This document shows, piece by piece, positions 48,145-59,635 of a DNA stretch of 64,000 nt (the first letter of the stretch is position 1; each line of letters opens with the position of its first letter). The stretch is from Gilliamella sp. N-G2 (GTDB taxonomy: Bacteria; Pseudomonadota; Gammaproteobacteria; Enterobacterales; Orbaceae), in NCBI RefSeq assembly GCF_002142215.1, contig NZ_NAST01000009.1, forward strand, positions 1 to 64,000. Direction: 5' to 3'. Under the pieces are notes generated by a model. It was not told the DNA's origin. It saw only the letters and a list, made by a program, of their open reading frames with translations, and searched no databases. Made by a program: the position numbers and the translations under genes.

Positions 48145-48648
48145 TTACGGTAAAAAAGCATGGATAACTTGATTAATCATGCTTTCTGAGATACCCATGT
48201 CACTCATAATTGATTCAATAATATATAGTTTCCGCGCTGTATTCGTATTACTAATTACCCAATATGGAGTACCAATAATTTCTCGGGGTTTGGTATTTTT
48301 ACCTGATGTTTCTAATAAAAGTTTGTCTTTAGCCAAATATTGGCGTTTACTACCGTGTAACGATGTCGTAGCAATTGAAAATAGTGCAGGGTTATAGTTA
48401 TATAAAGCACCAAGTAGTAATAAAAAACGACTAATAATCGATTTTTCATTTGTGAAAGTGTCGCTAGTAAGGAGATCATTAAAAATTGGGTAATGATTTT
48501 CTTTGGCTAATATAGGATCAATTTTAGTGATTTCAGGTTGGTTAAAGTTTAATAAACGTCGCAAAATACTTGATGCATCTTCACCAATATGTTTAGTTTG
48601 ACCCGCAATAAATTGATAAAGTTCTTCGTCGATTTCGATAGTTTTCAT
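48145..48648 (-). CDS. seqA: Replication initiation negative regulator SeqA
   Basis: The 167-residue protein binds hemimethylated GATC sites and sequesters the origin. The N-terminal multimerisation region (MKTIEIDEELYQFIAGQT, SSILRRLL) and C-terminal DNA-binding domain (VISNTNTARKLYIIESIM) are clear. Its presence implies Dam methylation. seqA-pgm order is as in Enterobacterales. Confidence 0.96.
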   Translation of the reverse strand: MKTIEIDEELYQFIAGQTKHIGEDASSILRRLLNFNQPEITKIDPILAKENHYPIFNDLLTSDTFTNEKSIISRFLLLLGALYNYNPALFSIATTSLHGSKRQYLAKDKLLLETSGKNTKPREIIGTPYWVISNTNTARKLYIIESIMSDMGISESMINQVIHAFLP

Positions 48649-48669
48649 TCTGTTACTTTGCCTATTAAA

Positions 48670-48855
48670 TTATTGTACTGGACAACCATCAACTGGAATG
48701 GCGTCAAAATTTAAGCTTTTAGTTGGCCTGTCTTGTAAACAATCTGGTTTAGATTGATGTGTGACGGTTTCGTTTTTTATCGTCGTTTGCTGATTTTCAT
48801 CATGACAAGCCGTTATCATAACTGATAATAGTAAAGGAAAAAATAACCGTTTCAT
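48670..48855 (-). CDS. Small putative lipoprotein
   Basis: The 61-residue protein has a signal sequence with a lipobox ending ITAC (Cys17), then a polar tail with two more cysteines (DCLQD and GCPVQ) that could form a disulphide. It lies 21 bases upstream of seqA in the same orientation. I do not recognise the family. The lipobox and position make a real gene likely. Confidence 0.6.
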   Translation of the reverse strand: MKRLFFPLLLSVMITACHDENQQTTIKNETVTHQSKPDCLQDRPTKSLNFDAIPVDGCPVQ

Positions 48856-49021
48856 GTACTTATTGTATGGTAGATTAACAATTGAGCTGAGTATAACTCA
48901 AGTTAGCCAAAAATTATATTATCAAATGATAAAATAATGAAAATGATATTGTTGTTTTTCCAAAAGAATATTATGCTAAACATGGTATAAAAATATACTC
49001 AAATTATATGAGGAATAAATT

Positions 49022-49510
49022 ATGAAAAAAATCGTCACATTAACTATTCTAGCTGCAATTTTATCTGGATGTAGTAATAGTGATATCTATTCTGGCGATG
49101 TATATACAGCAGACCAAGCTAAACAAGTTCAACAAGTAAGTTATGGTACAGTTGTGTCGGTAAGAGCAGTTAAGATTCAAGCAAATTCTGATGGTAAGAA
49201 TGGTGGCAATGTATCTGGTCCTTTAGGAGGTGCCGTAATCGGTGGAGTTTTGGGTAATACGATTGGTGGTGGTACAGGCCGGATTTTAGCAGCAGCAACC
49301 GGTGCTATAGGCGGAGCAATATTAGGTGATTCTATTGAAAACAAATCTAGTCAGGCCGACGCGGTTGAGTTAGAAATTAAGCAAGAGAATGGTTCTAATA
49401 TAGTCATAATACAAAAAGGTGATGCTAAGCAGTTTTATGCTGGTCAAAATGTTAAATTAATTACTAATGGTCAACGTATCAATGTAGCACCAAGATATAG
49501 TGGTAAATAA
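49022..49510 (+). CDS. slyB: Outer-membrane lipoprotein, SlyB family
   Basis: The 162-residue lipoprotein has a lipobox LSGC (Cys17) and a glycine-zipper domain with repeated small residues (GAVIGGVLGNTIGGGTG, AIGGAILGD) as in SlyB/Pcp. The family sits in the outer membrane and is often PhoPQ-regulated; no PhoP box was recognised. A terminator follows. Confidence 0.92.
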   Translation: MKKIVTLTILAAILSGCSNSDIYSGDVYTADQAKQVQQVSYGTVVSVRAVKIQANSDGKNGGNVSGPLGGAVIGGVLGNTIGGGTGRILAAATGAIGGAILGDSIENKSSQADAVELEIKQENGSNIVIIQKGDAKQFYAGQNVKLITNGQRINVAPRYSGK

Positions 49511-49564
49511 TATCTGATCTATTTCAAATCTATCATTCAAATCTTGTTAGTTTTATCTGAATTT

Positions 49565-49604
49565 GCTTTCACTTATACTTGTTATCAGTGAAAGCTTCTT
49601 TTTA
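49565..49604 (+). terminator. slyB terminator
   Basis: The nine-base stem GCTTTCACT/AGTGAAAGC (49565-49573 and 49587-49595) is followed by TTCTTTTTATTTT. Confidence 0.75.
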
Positions 49605-49738
49605 TTTTACTTATCTTCTTTGCTATTTTATCCTCATCAGCTAATTGATTATTTTGTCGACATAAAAATTTGCCTGTCTAATCACAAATCGCTAAACTCA
49701 AACTAAATGTTTTAATAGAAATAAGGAACTATATAGTA

Positions 49739-50146
49739 ATGCGTATATTACATACAATGATCCGAGTCGGGGATTTAAAACGATCAATTGATTTCTATAC
49801 TCGAGTTATGGGAATGACACTGCTTAGAACCAGTGAAAACCCGGAATATCAATATTCACTGGCTTTTGTCGGTTATGGTGATGAGTCAACCAATTCAGTA
49901 ATTGAATTAACTTATAATTGGGGAACTGAAAAATATGATCACGGTACTGCTTTTGGTCATATTGCTATTGGTGTTGATGATGTTGCTAAAATGTGTGAGG
50001 ATGTTCGTCAAGCTGGTGGTCGAGTTACCCGTGAAGCAGGTCCAGTTAAAGGTGGTAAAACGATTATTGCTTTTATTGAAGATCCCGATGGTTATAAAAT
50101 AGAGTTAATTCAAAATAGCCAAGCGACTAAAGCATTAGGTAATTAA
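49739..50146 (+). CDS. gloA: Lactoylglutathione lyase (glyoxalase I)
   Basis: The 135-residue metalloenzyme turns the methylglyoxal-glutathione adduct into S-lactoylglutathione. The metal ligands are in [13 protein letters not shown] (His5), [11 protein letters not shown] (Glu), GHIAIGVDD (His) and KIELIQ (Glu). The length matches the nickel-type E. coli enzyme. Confidence 0.96.
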   Translation: MRILHTMIRVGDLKRSIDFYTRVMGMTLLRTSENPEYQYSLAFVGYGDESTNSVIELTYNWGTEKYDHGTAFGHIAIGVDDVAKMCEDVRQAGGRVTREAGPVKGGKTIIAFIEDPDGYKIELIQNSQATKALGN

Positions 50147-50167
50147 TTCAGTTAGTTAAATTTTACT

Positions 50168-50187
50168 ATCGCCGAGTGATCGGCGAT
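50168..50187. terminator. Hairpin between convergent gloA and gmk
   Basis: The perfect eight-base stem ATCGCCGA/TCGGCGAT (50168-50175 and 50180-50187) with a GTGA tetraloop lies between the two convergent genes. T-runs are weak on both sides; bidirectional termination is plausible. Confidence 0.5.
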
Positions 50188-50206
50188 ATTCGTTATTAAA
50201 ATTTAG

Positions 50207-50836
50207 TTAATATTTGGCAGCCAATAGATCGGCTAATAGTTGGTGATGGGCTATGGCTTGTTTGCTTTGTTCAAGACTAGCACTAGTCATAATGGCATTT
50301 AATGCAATTAATGATTCATCAAAATCATCATTGATGATCACATAATCATATTCGTTGAAATGTGAAATTTCAGATTGAGCTTTATGCATTCTTTTGCTGA
50401 TCACCTGAGCATCATCTTGACCACGTTTGATGAGTCGATTTTCAAGTTCTTTGAGTGATGGCGGTAAGATAAAAATACTTTTTGATTCAGGCATTTGTTG
50501 TCTAACTTGTTCGGCACCTTGCCAGTCAATATCTAAAAAAACATTAATACCTTGCAATAGAGATTGCTCAATTTCGGCTTTAGATGTTCCATAATAGTGA
50601 TCGAATACATGCGCATATTCCACGAAAGCATTCTGCTTAATTAATGATTCAAACTCTTGATTATCAACAAAATAGTAATGTTCACCTTGTTGTTCACCAG
50701 GCCTTGGTTTTCTTGTCGTATGAGAAATTGAAACTTTTGCTGGATGGTGGTTTTTTTGTGCTAAATAGGCACGAATAAGACTTGATTTACCAGCACCACT
50801 TGGCGCTGAGATAATGAATAAAGTACCCGTATACAT
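50207..50836 (-). CDS. gmk: Guanylate kinase
   Basis: The 209-residue enzyme phosphorylates GMP. The P-loop is [12 protein letters not shown] at the N-terminus; [19 protein letters not shown] forms the GMP-binding region and [11 protein letters not shown] follows. It is convergent with gloA; rpoZ/spoT, its usual neighbours, are not in this position. Confidence 0.96.
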   Translation of the reverse strand: MYTGTLFIISAPSGAGKSSLIRAYLAQKNHHPAKVSISHTTRKPRPGEQQGEHYYFVDNQEFESLIKQNAFVEYAHVFDHYYGTSKAEIEQSLLQGINVFLDIDWQGAEQVRQQMPESKSIFILPPSLKELENRLIKRGQDDAQVISKRMHKAQSEISHFNEYDYVIINDDFDESLIALNAIMTSASLEQSKQAIAHHQLLADLLAAKY

Positions 50837-51056
50837 AAATAATATTACCGTTTTTTAATAAGATAATGAGTGATTTTTATTGTCACAAAGAGTCGATAGG
50901 CGCTATTATAGCAAAATTTGCTTACTGTATGTGGCTTATTGTTATATATAGATTTTATTTTGAGCAATCAATTAGATAACGAATAATGCAGTAGTGAAAT
51001 TGAATCAACATTATTACAATTATTAGATAGCAATTTATTTCATTAAGGAAAGGAAA

Positions 51057-51752
51057 ATGTCATTAACATTTAAAGATGGTGTACAAGCGTGTATTCCAAC
51101 TTTATTGGGTTATATTGGAATAGGAATTGCCGCTGGTGTTGTGGGTAAAGCGTCTAACTTATCGGTTTTAGAAGTGACACTCATGGCAATTATTATTTAT
51201 GCGGGCGCATCACAATTTATCATCACCGGTTTAATGATGGTAGCAACGCCAATATCTGCGATTATTTTCACGGTGTTTTTAGTTAATTCGCGGCATTTTT
51301 TGATGAGTATGGCGACTGCGCCGGCATTTCGTCGTTTCTCATTATTGAATAATATTGGTATTGGTAGTTTATTAACTGATGAAAGTTTTGCGGTAGCCAT
51401 GAATGCTATTGCTAATAAACAACCCGTAAATCCAGCATGGATGCATGGCCTAAATATAACCGCTTATGCTGCTTGGATTCTATCATGTTTAGTTGGGGCA
51501 TTGATTGGTGAATGGTTGCCTAATCCAGCACAATTTGGATTAGATTATGCTTTAGTGGCGATGTTTATTGGTTTACTTTATTTACAGCTAACAGCTGATA
51601 AATCTAAAACACTTTTAAATCGTGTTATTGTAATTTTGACAGTCAGTGTAATTTTGATTCTTTTATTACGTTTTGTCTCATCCGAGATGGCGATATTACT
51701 TAGTACTTTTGCCGGTTGCTTTATGGGGATTATTGTGGAGCGTAAAGCATGA
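51057..51752 (+). CDS. azlC: Branched-chain amino acid exporter large subunit (AzlC/YgaZ)
   Basis: The 231-residue polytopic membrane protein is AzlC/YgaZ-like: GYIGIGIAAGVVGKASNLS, IYAGASQF and NSRHFLMSMA are family blocks. With AzlD it exports branched-chain amino acids or related compounds. Ribosome site AAGGAAAGGAAA. Its stop overlaps azlD by four bases. Confidence 0.92.
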   Translation: MSLTFKDGVQACIPTLLGYIGIGIAAGVVGKASNLSVLEVTLMAIIIYAGASQFIITGLMMVATPISAIIFTVFLVNSRHFLMSMATAPAFRRFSLLNNIGIGSLLTDESFAVAMNAIANKQPVNPAWMHGLNITAYAAWILSCLVGALIGEWLPNPAQFGLDYALVAMFIGLLYLQLTADKSKTLLNRVIVILTVSVILILLLRFVSSEMAILLSTFAGCFMGIIVERKA

Positions 51753-52072
51753 GTATTTATAGTATATTAATCATTTTGGGTAGTGGTTTGGTGACTTGGT
51801 TACCTCGGGTTATCCCTTTCTTATTAGTCAGAAAATTGCAATTGCCTGAAGTGGTAATTCGTTTTTTATCCTATGTACCTATTTGTATTTTAACCGCACT
51901 GTTTGTCGAGAATCTTTTTATAGTTAAACAAGGTGAATTTCCTAGTTTTAATTTTGAATATTGCTTAGCTGCGCTGCCAACTATTGGTGTTGCTGTTTTG
52001 ACTCGTAACTTGATGTGGGTGGTTATTGCTGGAATGAGTAGTATGGCATTAATTCGCTATTTTATTATCTAA
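51749..52072 (+). CDS. azlD: Branched-chain amino acid exporter small subunit (AzlD/YgaH)
   Basis: The 107-residue membrane protein has about three or four helices and the family block TWLPRVIPFLL. ATGA overlap with azlC implies translational coupling and a two-subunit transporter. Confidence 0.9.
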   Translation: MSIYSILIILGSGLVTWLPRVIPFLLVRKLQLPEVVIRFLSYVPICILTALFVENLFIVKQGEFPSFNFEYCLAALPTIGVAVLTRNLMWVVIAGMSSMALIRYFII

Positions 52073-52092
52073 ATAGATTGTCTATTCAAACA

Positions 52093-52125
52093 AAAACAGG
52101 GCAATTGCCCTGTTTTACTATTTAA
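52093..52125. terminator. Bidirectional terminator between azlCD and hem operon
   Basis: The perfect ten-base stem AAAACAGGGC/GCCCTGTTTT (52093-52102 and 52107-52116) with loop AATT is flanked by T-rich sequence in both directions, serving azlCD on the plus strand and hemY on the minus strand. Confidence 0.85.
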
Positions 52126-52131
52126 TATTTT

Positions 52132-53031
52132 TTAAGTTCTTTCTTTTTGTTCTAATTTTATAATGCTTTTATTCAACTTTTCCGCTTCGGCTGTTTGGCC
52201 TAATTGATTTAAATAGTTGGCCATTGCTTTTTGGTTAGCTAGGTTATTAACAATAACTTTTGGTTGTTGTTTCCACCATTTTATCAAAGCAAGTGGATCA
52301 CTGTTGGTTGATAACTGCTTGATACGGCCAATATACGCTGCTTGTCTAAACTGATCGAGCTGAGAGTCTGGATAAGCTTTAGTTTTATACATAATTGGTA
52401 ATAAATCAATAACGGATTGATAATCTTCCGTTTCATAATAGAGTTGATCGGCTAATCTCAATATTTCAACATTACGCGGTTTTTCGTTTATTAGTTTTTC
52501 AATTGTGATTTTAGCTGCACTATATTCATGATTTTTGAGTTGTAAACGAATTTGTACTAGTTGAAAAGCAAATAACTCTTTTGGTTGGCAAAATTTTGCC
52601 GCTTCGGCTAAAGATTGATTAGCAGCTATTAATTGGTCTGCATCAATTTGTGCTTGAGCTGCAAGTAAATAAGATAAAGTAGAGCTTTTTGCACCTTTGG
52701 CACTTTTCATAAATAGTTTTGCAGCTTGTTGATAATCACCTTGTAAAAGGTAAAATTGCGCTTGTTCAACCCGTTTAATCGATTTCTTCGGTGATTTTAA
52801 TCTTAACCATTCACCAAAAGCAGTTTTTGAATTAAAGATTTTTTTGCATATTTCATAAACTAGATACAGGGCAAGTAATCCTAACAATTGTAATATGACA
52901 AATGAGTTAAAAGACATACTTATTCTATATTTAGCAATCTCAAATACCGCTGAACCTTGATTGCCTTCAAGAATAGGGCCAAGAAAAAAACCACCGACTA
53001 ATACTAAGAAAATAATGAGTATTTTTAACAT
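52132..53031 (-). CDS. hemY: HemY-like membrane TPR protein, short
   Basis: The 299-residue protein has two N-terminal membrane segments (about 1-20 and 42-62), then tetratricopeptide-like repeats (QAQFYLLQGDYQQAAKLF and later copies) facing the periplasm. It is last in the hemCDXY operon, but E. coli HemY has about 398 residues, so roughly 100 C-terminal residues are missing. The stop is immediately followed by a terminator, with no sign of a displaced frame. Despite its name, the enteric HemY has no proven enzymatic role in heme synthesis. Confidence 0.88.
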   Translation of the reverse strand: MLKILIIFLVLVGGFFLGPILEGNQGSAVFEIAKYRISMSFNSFVILQLLGLLALYLVYEICKKIFNSKTAFGEWLRLKSPKKSIKRVEQAQFYLLQGDYQQAAKLFMKSAKGAKSSTLSYLLAAQAQIDADQLIAANQSLAEAAKFCQPKELFAFQLVQIRLQLKNHEYSAAKITIEKLINEKPRNVEILRLADQLYYETEDYQSVIDLLPIMYKTKAYPDSQLDQFRQAAYIGRIKQLSTNSDPLALIKWWKQQPKVIVNNLANQKAMANYLNQLGQTAEAEKLNKSIIKLEQKERT

Positions 53032-53041
53032 TATTATTCTC

Positions 53042-54457
53042 CTACTTACCTAATGCTGATTTGACTCGAGTTTGCATTAATTTTTCAAGTTCAATAACGC
53101 TATCGAGTTTATCGGGGATGTTTTGATTACTAATCGATTGTTTTTGTAAATTATCAAGATCATTTAAGAATAATTTAACCGCTGATGCATTACCATCGAA
53201 ATAAGCATTAATCCAAGTCGAAGCATCATGTAAAGCACGTTGATATATGAGTTCTTGATGTCTTGGTACTGCCTGCGCCGCAATTAATAACCGGAAACGA
53301 ATATTTTCACGAAGATACAGAGTCTGTTCTGAACTTAAAGGTGTTTTTAAAATCTGGCATCTGACAATTTGCTTTTCATCACTACCTGCTTTATCGAGAC
53401 AAGTGGCAAAATGATTATCTTTTGCGTCTAATTTTTCAATTTTGATAAATTTGTCCATAAATTTTTCCGCATTAGCGAGTAAATTGTCTGACCAATCATC
53501 TATTGATGAGCTAACTTGATCTTCAGCTAAGTTAGATGATGGTTTATTATTTGTTGAAACCCCATTTGCGGTTTTAATTTCATTTTGGTTAACTGCCTGT
53601 GCAGCTTCTTTATAATTACCGACTAAAGGTAAGTCTGTTAATGATTCAGATAAACCTAATAGTTTAATAATAATCCCATCTTCATCAATAAAACTGATTT
53701 GTGATAAGGCATTAATATCTTTGCTAATGGCTTGTCTTGCTGCTAATAGACTTGGATCATTGGTTTTGGCCAAACTTTCATCAGCACTTTTCAATAATAA
53801 ACGGGCACTGGTATAATCTTGGTCATTCCAAATTTTTCTACCCGCAAGGTGGACTAAATAGTTAGCCTGTGAGATTAACCAAACATTATTATCAAGGGTG
53901 GATAGGGCTGATAAACGTTCATTAATCGTATTCAAATTTTGTTCGTTTAACTTTGTTGCATCATTAATTTGTATGGTTAATTGTTGTTGAATCTTTTGGT
54001 TTTCATTTAATTGGCGATCAACACGCTGTGATAAAGATGTAAACTGTTGGTTTTGTTGATTGACTGCATCATTAATATTAGTTTGCAAATCATTAAGTAT
54101 GCTAGCTTTAGTATTTTGCTTTAAGTTTGCAACCTCTGTTTGTAAGGTGGAAATCTTTCGTTTTTGATTTTCAATTTGTTTATATCCTTGGAAATAAACA
54201 AATCCACTTAAGCAAACTGTTAATGCTATGGCAAGTATTGATAGTTTTGATACAGGTGCATGGGATTTACTACTATTAACCGATGAATTGGTTGGTTGTT
54301 CGATTTTTGGACTAGAAGTTTTTTTGATTGGTTCTTTTTTATCTACGTTCATCGTCTTTTTCGCTTCTTTGTTTGCATTAGGTATTGGCGGTTGACTAAA
54401 TGAAGTGGTGCTGATGTTGGATAGTGTTGCATTGGCACCATAATATTTTGTTGACAT
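53042..54457 (-). CDS. hemX: HemX (uroporphyrinogen-III C-methyltransferase-like membrane protein)
   Basis: The 471-residue protein has a polar low-complexity cytoplasmic N-terminus, one membrane segment (about 74-92), a coiled-coil region (about 95-180) and a periplasmic helical C-terminus with YLVHLAGRKIWNDQDYTSARLLL. These match enteric HemX. The methyltransferase name is historical; no SAM-binding motif is visible. It sits between hemD and hemY. Confidence 0.92.
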   Translation of the reverse strand: MSTKYYGANATLSNISTTSFSQPPIPNANKEAKKTMNVDKKEPIKKTSSPKIEQPTNSSVNSSKSHAPVSKLSILAIALTVCLSGFVYFQGYKQIENQKRKISTLQTEVANLKQNTKASILNDLQTNINDAVNQQNQQFTSLSQRVDRQLNENQKIQQQLTIQINDATKLNEQNLNTINERLSALSTLDNNVWLISQANYLVHLAGRKIWNDQDYTSARLLLKSADESLAKTNDPSLLAARQAISKDINALSQISFIDEDGIIIKLLGLSESLTDLPLVGNYKEAAQAVNQNEIKTANGVSTNNKPSSNLAEDQVSSSIDDWSDNLLANAEKFMDKFIKIEKLDAKDNHFATCLDKAGSDEKQIVRCQILKTPLSSEQTLYLRENIRFRLLIAAQAVPRHQELIYQRALHDASTWINAYFDGNASAVKLFLNDLDNLQKQSISNQNIPDKLDSVIELEKLMQTRVKSALGK

Positions 54458-54479
54458 AAATTAACCCCATTTAGATTTT

Positions 54480-55214
54480 TTAAATATTTTTGGCATTATG
54501 ACATAGAGTTATCATTGTTTTAAATAAAAATTGATTATTTGCACTAACAATTTTTAAAACTTTTTGCCAATTTAACTGTTTAGCTTTCGCAAAAATTCTA
54601 TCACTGGTTACGATTAGTTGTGCATCATTTTTATGTTTATTTTGGCAGTAAATATCTAGCTGTAATAGGTGATCAACACTCGTAATTAATATGATTTGTT
54701 GGGTAATATTTTCGGCTAATATGTTTGGTTTATAAGTAATAGTTTGACGAGTATAGCATGCTATTGTCTTCACATTAACTGTTTGCAACTTTAACTGCTG
54801 AGATAATTGTTGACCGCCATTATCCCCACAAAGAATCAACGCATTATGACCACTTATGGGTTGTTGATTTAATAATGATAATAATCCAGCACTATTTTCT
54901 TCATTTGGGTAATCAACATGAACGCTATTTTGTTGGCTAAATAATTCGGCAGATTTTTTGCCAATGGCAAAATAGTGAAGGTGATTAGGTAACCTGAGAT
55001 TAGGCAGATGTTGTTCAATCATATAAGTGACTTGTGGTGAAACAATAATAACCATATCACCTCGATTGAGGTTATCCAACTGTTGCTGTAAATACCTCAG
55101 ATCTTGACCAGCTAAGATATTAAAAAAAGGTAGATGTTTTGCTGATATATTGGCTTGATTTAATAATAGGGTTAAATTATCCCCTTCTGGGGAAGGGCGA
55201 GTAATATAAATCAT
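54480..55214 (-). CDS. hemD: Uroporphyrinogen-III synthase
   Basis: The 244-residue enzyme cyclises hydroxymethylbilane with inversion of ring D. ITRPSPEGDNLTLLL at the N-terminus and FAIGKKSAEL and ILCGDNGGQQL blocks fit this poorly conserved family; position after hemC confirms it. The ATG overlaps the hemC stop by one base. Confidence 0.93.
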   Translation of the reverse strand: MIYITRPSPEGDNLTLLLNQANISAKHLPFFNILAGQDLRYLQQQLDNLNRGDMVIIVSPQVTYMIEQHLPNLRLPNHLHYFAIGKKSAELFSQQNSVHVDYPNEENSAGLLSLLNQQPISGHNALILCGDNGGQQLSQQLKLQTVNVKTIACYTRQTITYKPNILAENITQQIILITSVDHLLQLDIYCQNKHKNDAQLIVTSDRIFAKAKQLNWQKVLKIVSANNQFLFKTMITLCHNAKNI

Positions 55215-56131
55215 TAGTTAATTAGTTCCGCTAATATTTTATCAGCGCCTTTAGCTAATAATTTTGCTGCCAATTTTTCGCCTAAACTCTCAGCTTCTAT
55301 GGCTGCGCCTGTTACTCTAACTTTAATAATTGTTGAACCATCTAGACTGCCAACTAAACCAGTTAAGGTTAATAAATTGTTAGTTAAAAGACTTTGACAG
55401 GCAATAGGCACTTGGCAACCCCCTTGTAATGCCTGATTCATTGCTCTTTCAGCTTGAATACAAATTCGGCTATTTTTATCATCAAGTGGCGCAAGTAATT
55501 GCAAAATTGTTTCATCATTAATTCGAGTTTCGATGCCAACGGCACCTTGGCCTACCGCAGGTAAAATTAAGTCAGTATCAATGTATTGTTTGATTCGTTC
55601 TTGTAATTCTAGTCGTTTTAAACCAACAGCAGCTAGAATAATGCCATCATATTCTTGGTTATCCAATTTGGCTAAACGGGTACCAACATTACCACGTAAA
55701 TCTTTGATTATTAAATGTGGATATTTAGCCCGTAATTGACATTGACGTCTTAAACTTGAGGTGCCAATGATAGCTCCATCAGGTAAATCATCTAAACATT
55801 GATATTGATTTGATATAAATGCATCCCGAACATCATCACGTTGACAGATTGTGGCAAGCGTTAATCCTGTAGGAAATTGAGCTGGAATGTCCTTGATAGA
55901 ATGAACGGCAATATCAGCTTCATTATCTATTATGGCTTGTTCTAATTGTTTGACAAATAATCCTTTACCGCCGATTTTCGATAGCGGACTGTCCAATAGT
56001 ACATCACCTTTAGTTACCATTGGGATTAGTTCAACGGTTAAATCTTGGTGGATTGTCATTAATTGTTGTTTAACAAAGTTAGCTTGCCAAAGGGCTAAGG
56101 GACTTTTTCTTGTTGCGATGCGGATTTTCAA
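55214..56131 (-). CDS. hemC: Hydroxymethylbilane synthase (porphobilinogen deaminase)
   Basis: The 305-residue enzyme joins four porphobilinogens using a dipyrromethane cofactor. [33 protein letters not shown], the LRGNVGTRL block and the cofactor-binding Cys in [10 protein letters not shown] are complete. It heads hemCDXY. Confidence 0.97.
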   Translation of the reverse strand: MKIRIATRKSPLALWQANFVKQQLMTIHQDLTVELIPMVTKGDVLLDSPLSKIGGKGLFVKQLEQAIIDNEADIAVHSIKDIPAQFPTGLTLATICQRDDVRDAFISNQYQCLDDLPDGAIIGTSSLRRQCQLRAKYPHLIIKDLRGNVGTRLAKLDNQEYDGIILAAVGLKRLELQERIKQYIDTDLILPAVGQGAVGIETRINDETILQLLAPLDDKNSRICIQAERAMNQALQGGCQVPIACQSLLTNNLLTLTGLVGSLDGSTIIKVRVTGAAIEAESLGEKLAAKLLAKGADKILAELIN

Positions 56132-56249
56132 TGATGCTCCCTATCTTCCGAACTTTAAATAATTTTGTTGTTATATTTCATTCAACATAAATTGGTTCGC
56201 CTAAAACCCATTATATTTGAGCTTTAGGCTGTAACACTTATTATGTCAT

Positions 56250-57641
<1,392 letters not shown>

Positions 57642-57647
57642 TTAAAT

Positions 57648-58298
57648 TTAATAACTTTGTTGATTAATATCTTTTAATAATTCTTGTGCTGCATTACATA
57701 TTCGTTTACGACTTAGCAAAATTTGCCAACGGCTACCACCAACTTGATACCATAAAATGGCAGAACGAACACAACCTAGTAGTGAAGCTCTAACTTTGGC
57801 TTGCACCAATGAATTTTGTAAATACTCCGCTTTACCTACTACTTTGATTTTGGTTGATAGGGGACTGATGATATCCGAATAGATCCCTGCTAATGAATAA
57901 GAGAGATCATCAACATGATTACTGATTGTCTCTTGATTCATATCTGAATAAAGTCCAGATATCCGTTGCAAACGTTGATCTATTTTACCTAATGCATCGT
58001 TATTTTTTAAAAGTTTGTTGGTGACACTTAATGCACCAAACAAATAACGGATGATTTCAACTTGTTGCTTTTGATTGGATGATAGTAGTGAGATAAGTGT
58101 TTCAAGACCAGTTTTAATATTGATAATACCATCATAAACATCATCAGTGGTTTTTGGCGATGTATTGAATATACTTTTAATTGCTATTTGATAAAGCGTA
58201 TTGTTACAAACCCCTGTATTAGCAAGTTGGGGAATAAGTGACGCACATTGTGTTACGCCGGCAAGGGCTATTGCAATATGATGATATTTACTATTCAC
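57648..58298 (-). CDS. hflD: High-frequency lysogenization protein HflD
   Basis: The 216-residue protein matches HflD: IAIALAGVTQCASLI at the N-terminus, the RYLFGALSV segment and VRASLLGCVRSAILWYQVGGSRWQ near the C-terminus (in E. coli membrane-associated and able to bind lambda CII). It starts one base after the mnmA stop. Confidence 0.94.
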   Translation of the reverse strand: MNSKYHHIAIALAGVTQCASLIPQLANTGVCNNTLYQIAIKSIFNTSPKTTDDVYDGIINIKTGLETLISLLSSNQKQQVEIIRYLFGALSVTNKLLKNNDALGKIDQRLQRISGLYSDMNQETISNHVDDLSYSLAGIYSDIISPLSTKIKVVGKAEYLQNSLVQAKVRASLLGCVRSAILWYQVGGSRWQILLSRKRICNAAQELLKDINQQSY

Positions 58299-58299
58299 T

Positions 58300-59418
58300 T
58301 TAATGCTCCTTACTGCTTACAATTCGTTCCTCTATAATACCGCCACCAAGGCAGACTTCATCTTGATAGAATACCGCTGATTGTCCAGGTGTTACTGCTG
58401 CAACAGGTTGTTCAAACATTACTTGAATTTTATCTTGTTCTAATGGTGTAACACTACAAACAATATCTTGTTGACGGTAACGCGTTTTTACTGTGCATTG
58501 AAAAGGTTTGGTCACAACTTTACGATCAACCCAGTGTAGTTGTTGAGCAATTAATCCATCCGAAAACAAAGCTGGATGATCATGACCTTGGGCAACAATT
58601 AATTCATTATTTTTTATGTCTTTGTCAACAACATACCAAGGTGTATCATCTGCTTGTTTTAAACCACCTATGCCAAGTCCTTTGCGTTGTCCTAATGTGT
58701 GATACATAAGCCCTTGGTGTTGGCCGATAACTTCACCATCTACAGTCCGAATCACACCTGATTGTGCTGGTAAATAACGAGCTAAAAAGTCACTAAATTT
58801 TCGTTCACCAATAAAACAGATCCCGGTTGAGTCTTTTTTAGCTGCGGTTGCTAGGCCTAGTTTTTCGGCGATTTTTCGTACTTGTGGTTTTTCTAGTTCA
58901 CCAACAGGAAATAAGCTTTGTTTAATTTGATCTTCACTTAGCGTATATAAAAAATAACTTTGGTCTTTATTGTTATCTATACCGCGCAGTAATTCGACTT
59001 TACTTCCATTTTCTCGCTTGCGAACATAATGGCCAGTTGCGATATAATCAGCGCCAAGATCTTCGGCTGCATATTCAAGAAAAGCTTTAAATTTGATCTC
59101 TTTATTGCACAAAATATCAGGATTAGGCGTTCTGCCTGCTTTATATTCGGATAAAAAATGTTCGAATACGTTATCCCAGTATTCGGCAGCAAAATTGATT
59201 GTGTGTAATTTGATGTTTAATTTGTCACATACTGCTTGGGCATCAGCTAAATCGATCGTTGCTGAACAATATTCTTCTGTGTCATCTTCTTCCCAATTTT
59301 TCATAAATAAACCAACAACATCGTAACCTTGTTGTTGTAATAAATAAGCAGAAACAGAAGAGTCTACGCCGCCAGACATGCCGACAACGACTTTTTTTCG
59401 AGTGTTTATATTTGGCAT
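58300..59418 (-). CDS. mnmA: tRNA 2-thiouridylase MnmA
   Basis: The enzyme thiolates uridine 34 of tRNA Lys, Glu and Gln. The PP-loop is [18 protein letters not shown]; catalytic cysteines lie in [12 protein letters not shown] and [11 protein letters not shown], and the DQSYFLYTL block is present. I place the start at ATG 59418 (product MPNINTRKK..., 372 residues); an upstream TTG at 59439 would add seven residues. Confidence 0.95.
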   Translation of the reverse strand: MPNINTRKKVVVGMSGGVDSSVSAYLLQQQGYDVVGLFMKNWEEDDTEEYCSATIDLADAQAVCDKLNIKLHTINFAAEYWDNVFEHFLSEYKAGRTPNPDILCNKEIKFKAFLEYAAEDLGADYIATGHYVRKRENGSKVELLRGIDNNKDQSYFLYTLSEDQIKQSLFPVGELEKPQVRKIAEKLGLATAAKKDSTGICFIGERKFSDFLARYLPAQSGVIRTVDGEVIGQHQGLMYHTLGQRKGLGIGGLKQADDTPWYVVDKDIKNNELIVAQGHDHPALFSDGLIAQQLHWVDRKVVTKPFQCTVKTRYRQQDIVCSVTPLEQDKIQVMFEQPVAAVTPGQSAVFYQDEVCLGGGIIEERIVSSKEH

Positions 59419-59578
59419 AATAACTAAATCAATGGACAAAAATTTTATGATGATTTTAGCATAATTATGATGAAAAGTGTAAGGCTATGCAAAAGAGGGA
59501 TAAGGGTTTGACTAACAAATTTTTATTAGTAGTTGTCTGTTTATATCTATTCGCAGAAAAAAATTAATTATAGTTCCA

Positions 59579-59605
59579 AACTCCATTGATAATATCAATG
59601 GAGTT
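59579..59605 (-). terminator. Terminator of S24 repressor gene
   Basis: The perfect twelve-base stem AACTCCATTGAT/ATCAATGGAGTT (59579-59590 and 59594-59605) lies 31 bases past the repressor stop. T-rich sequence follows on the minus strand after a gap. Confidence 0.6.
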
Positions 59606-59635
59606 AAATTTTAAAATAGCATTATTATGGTGATC

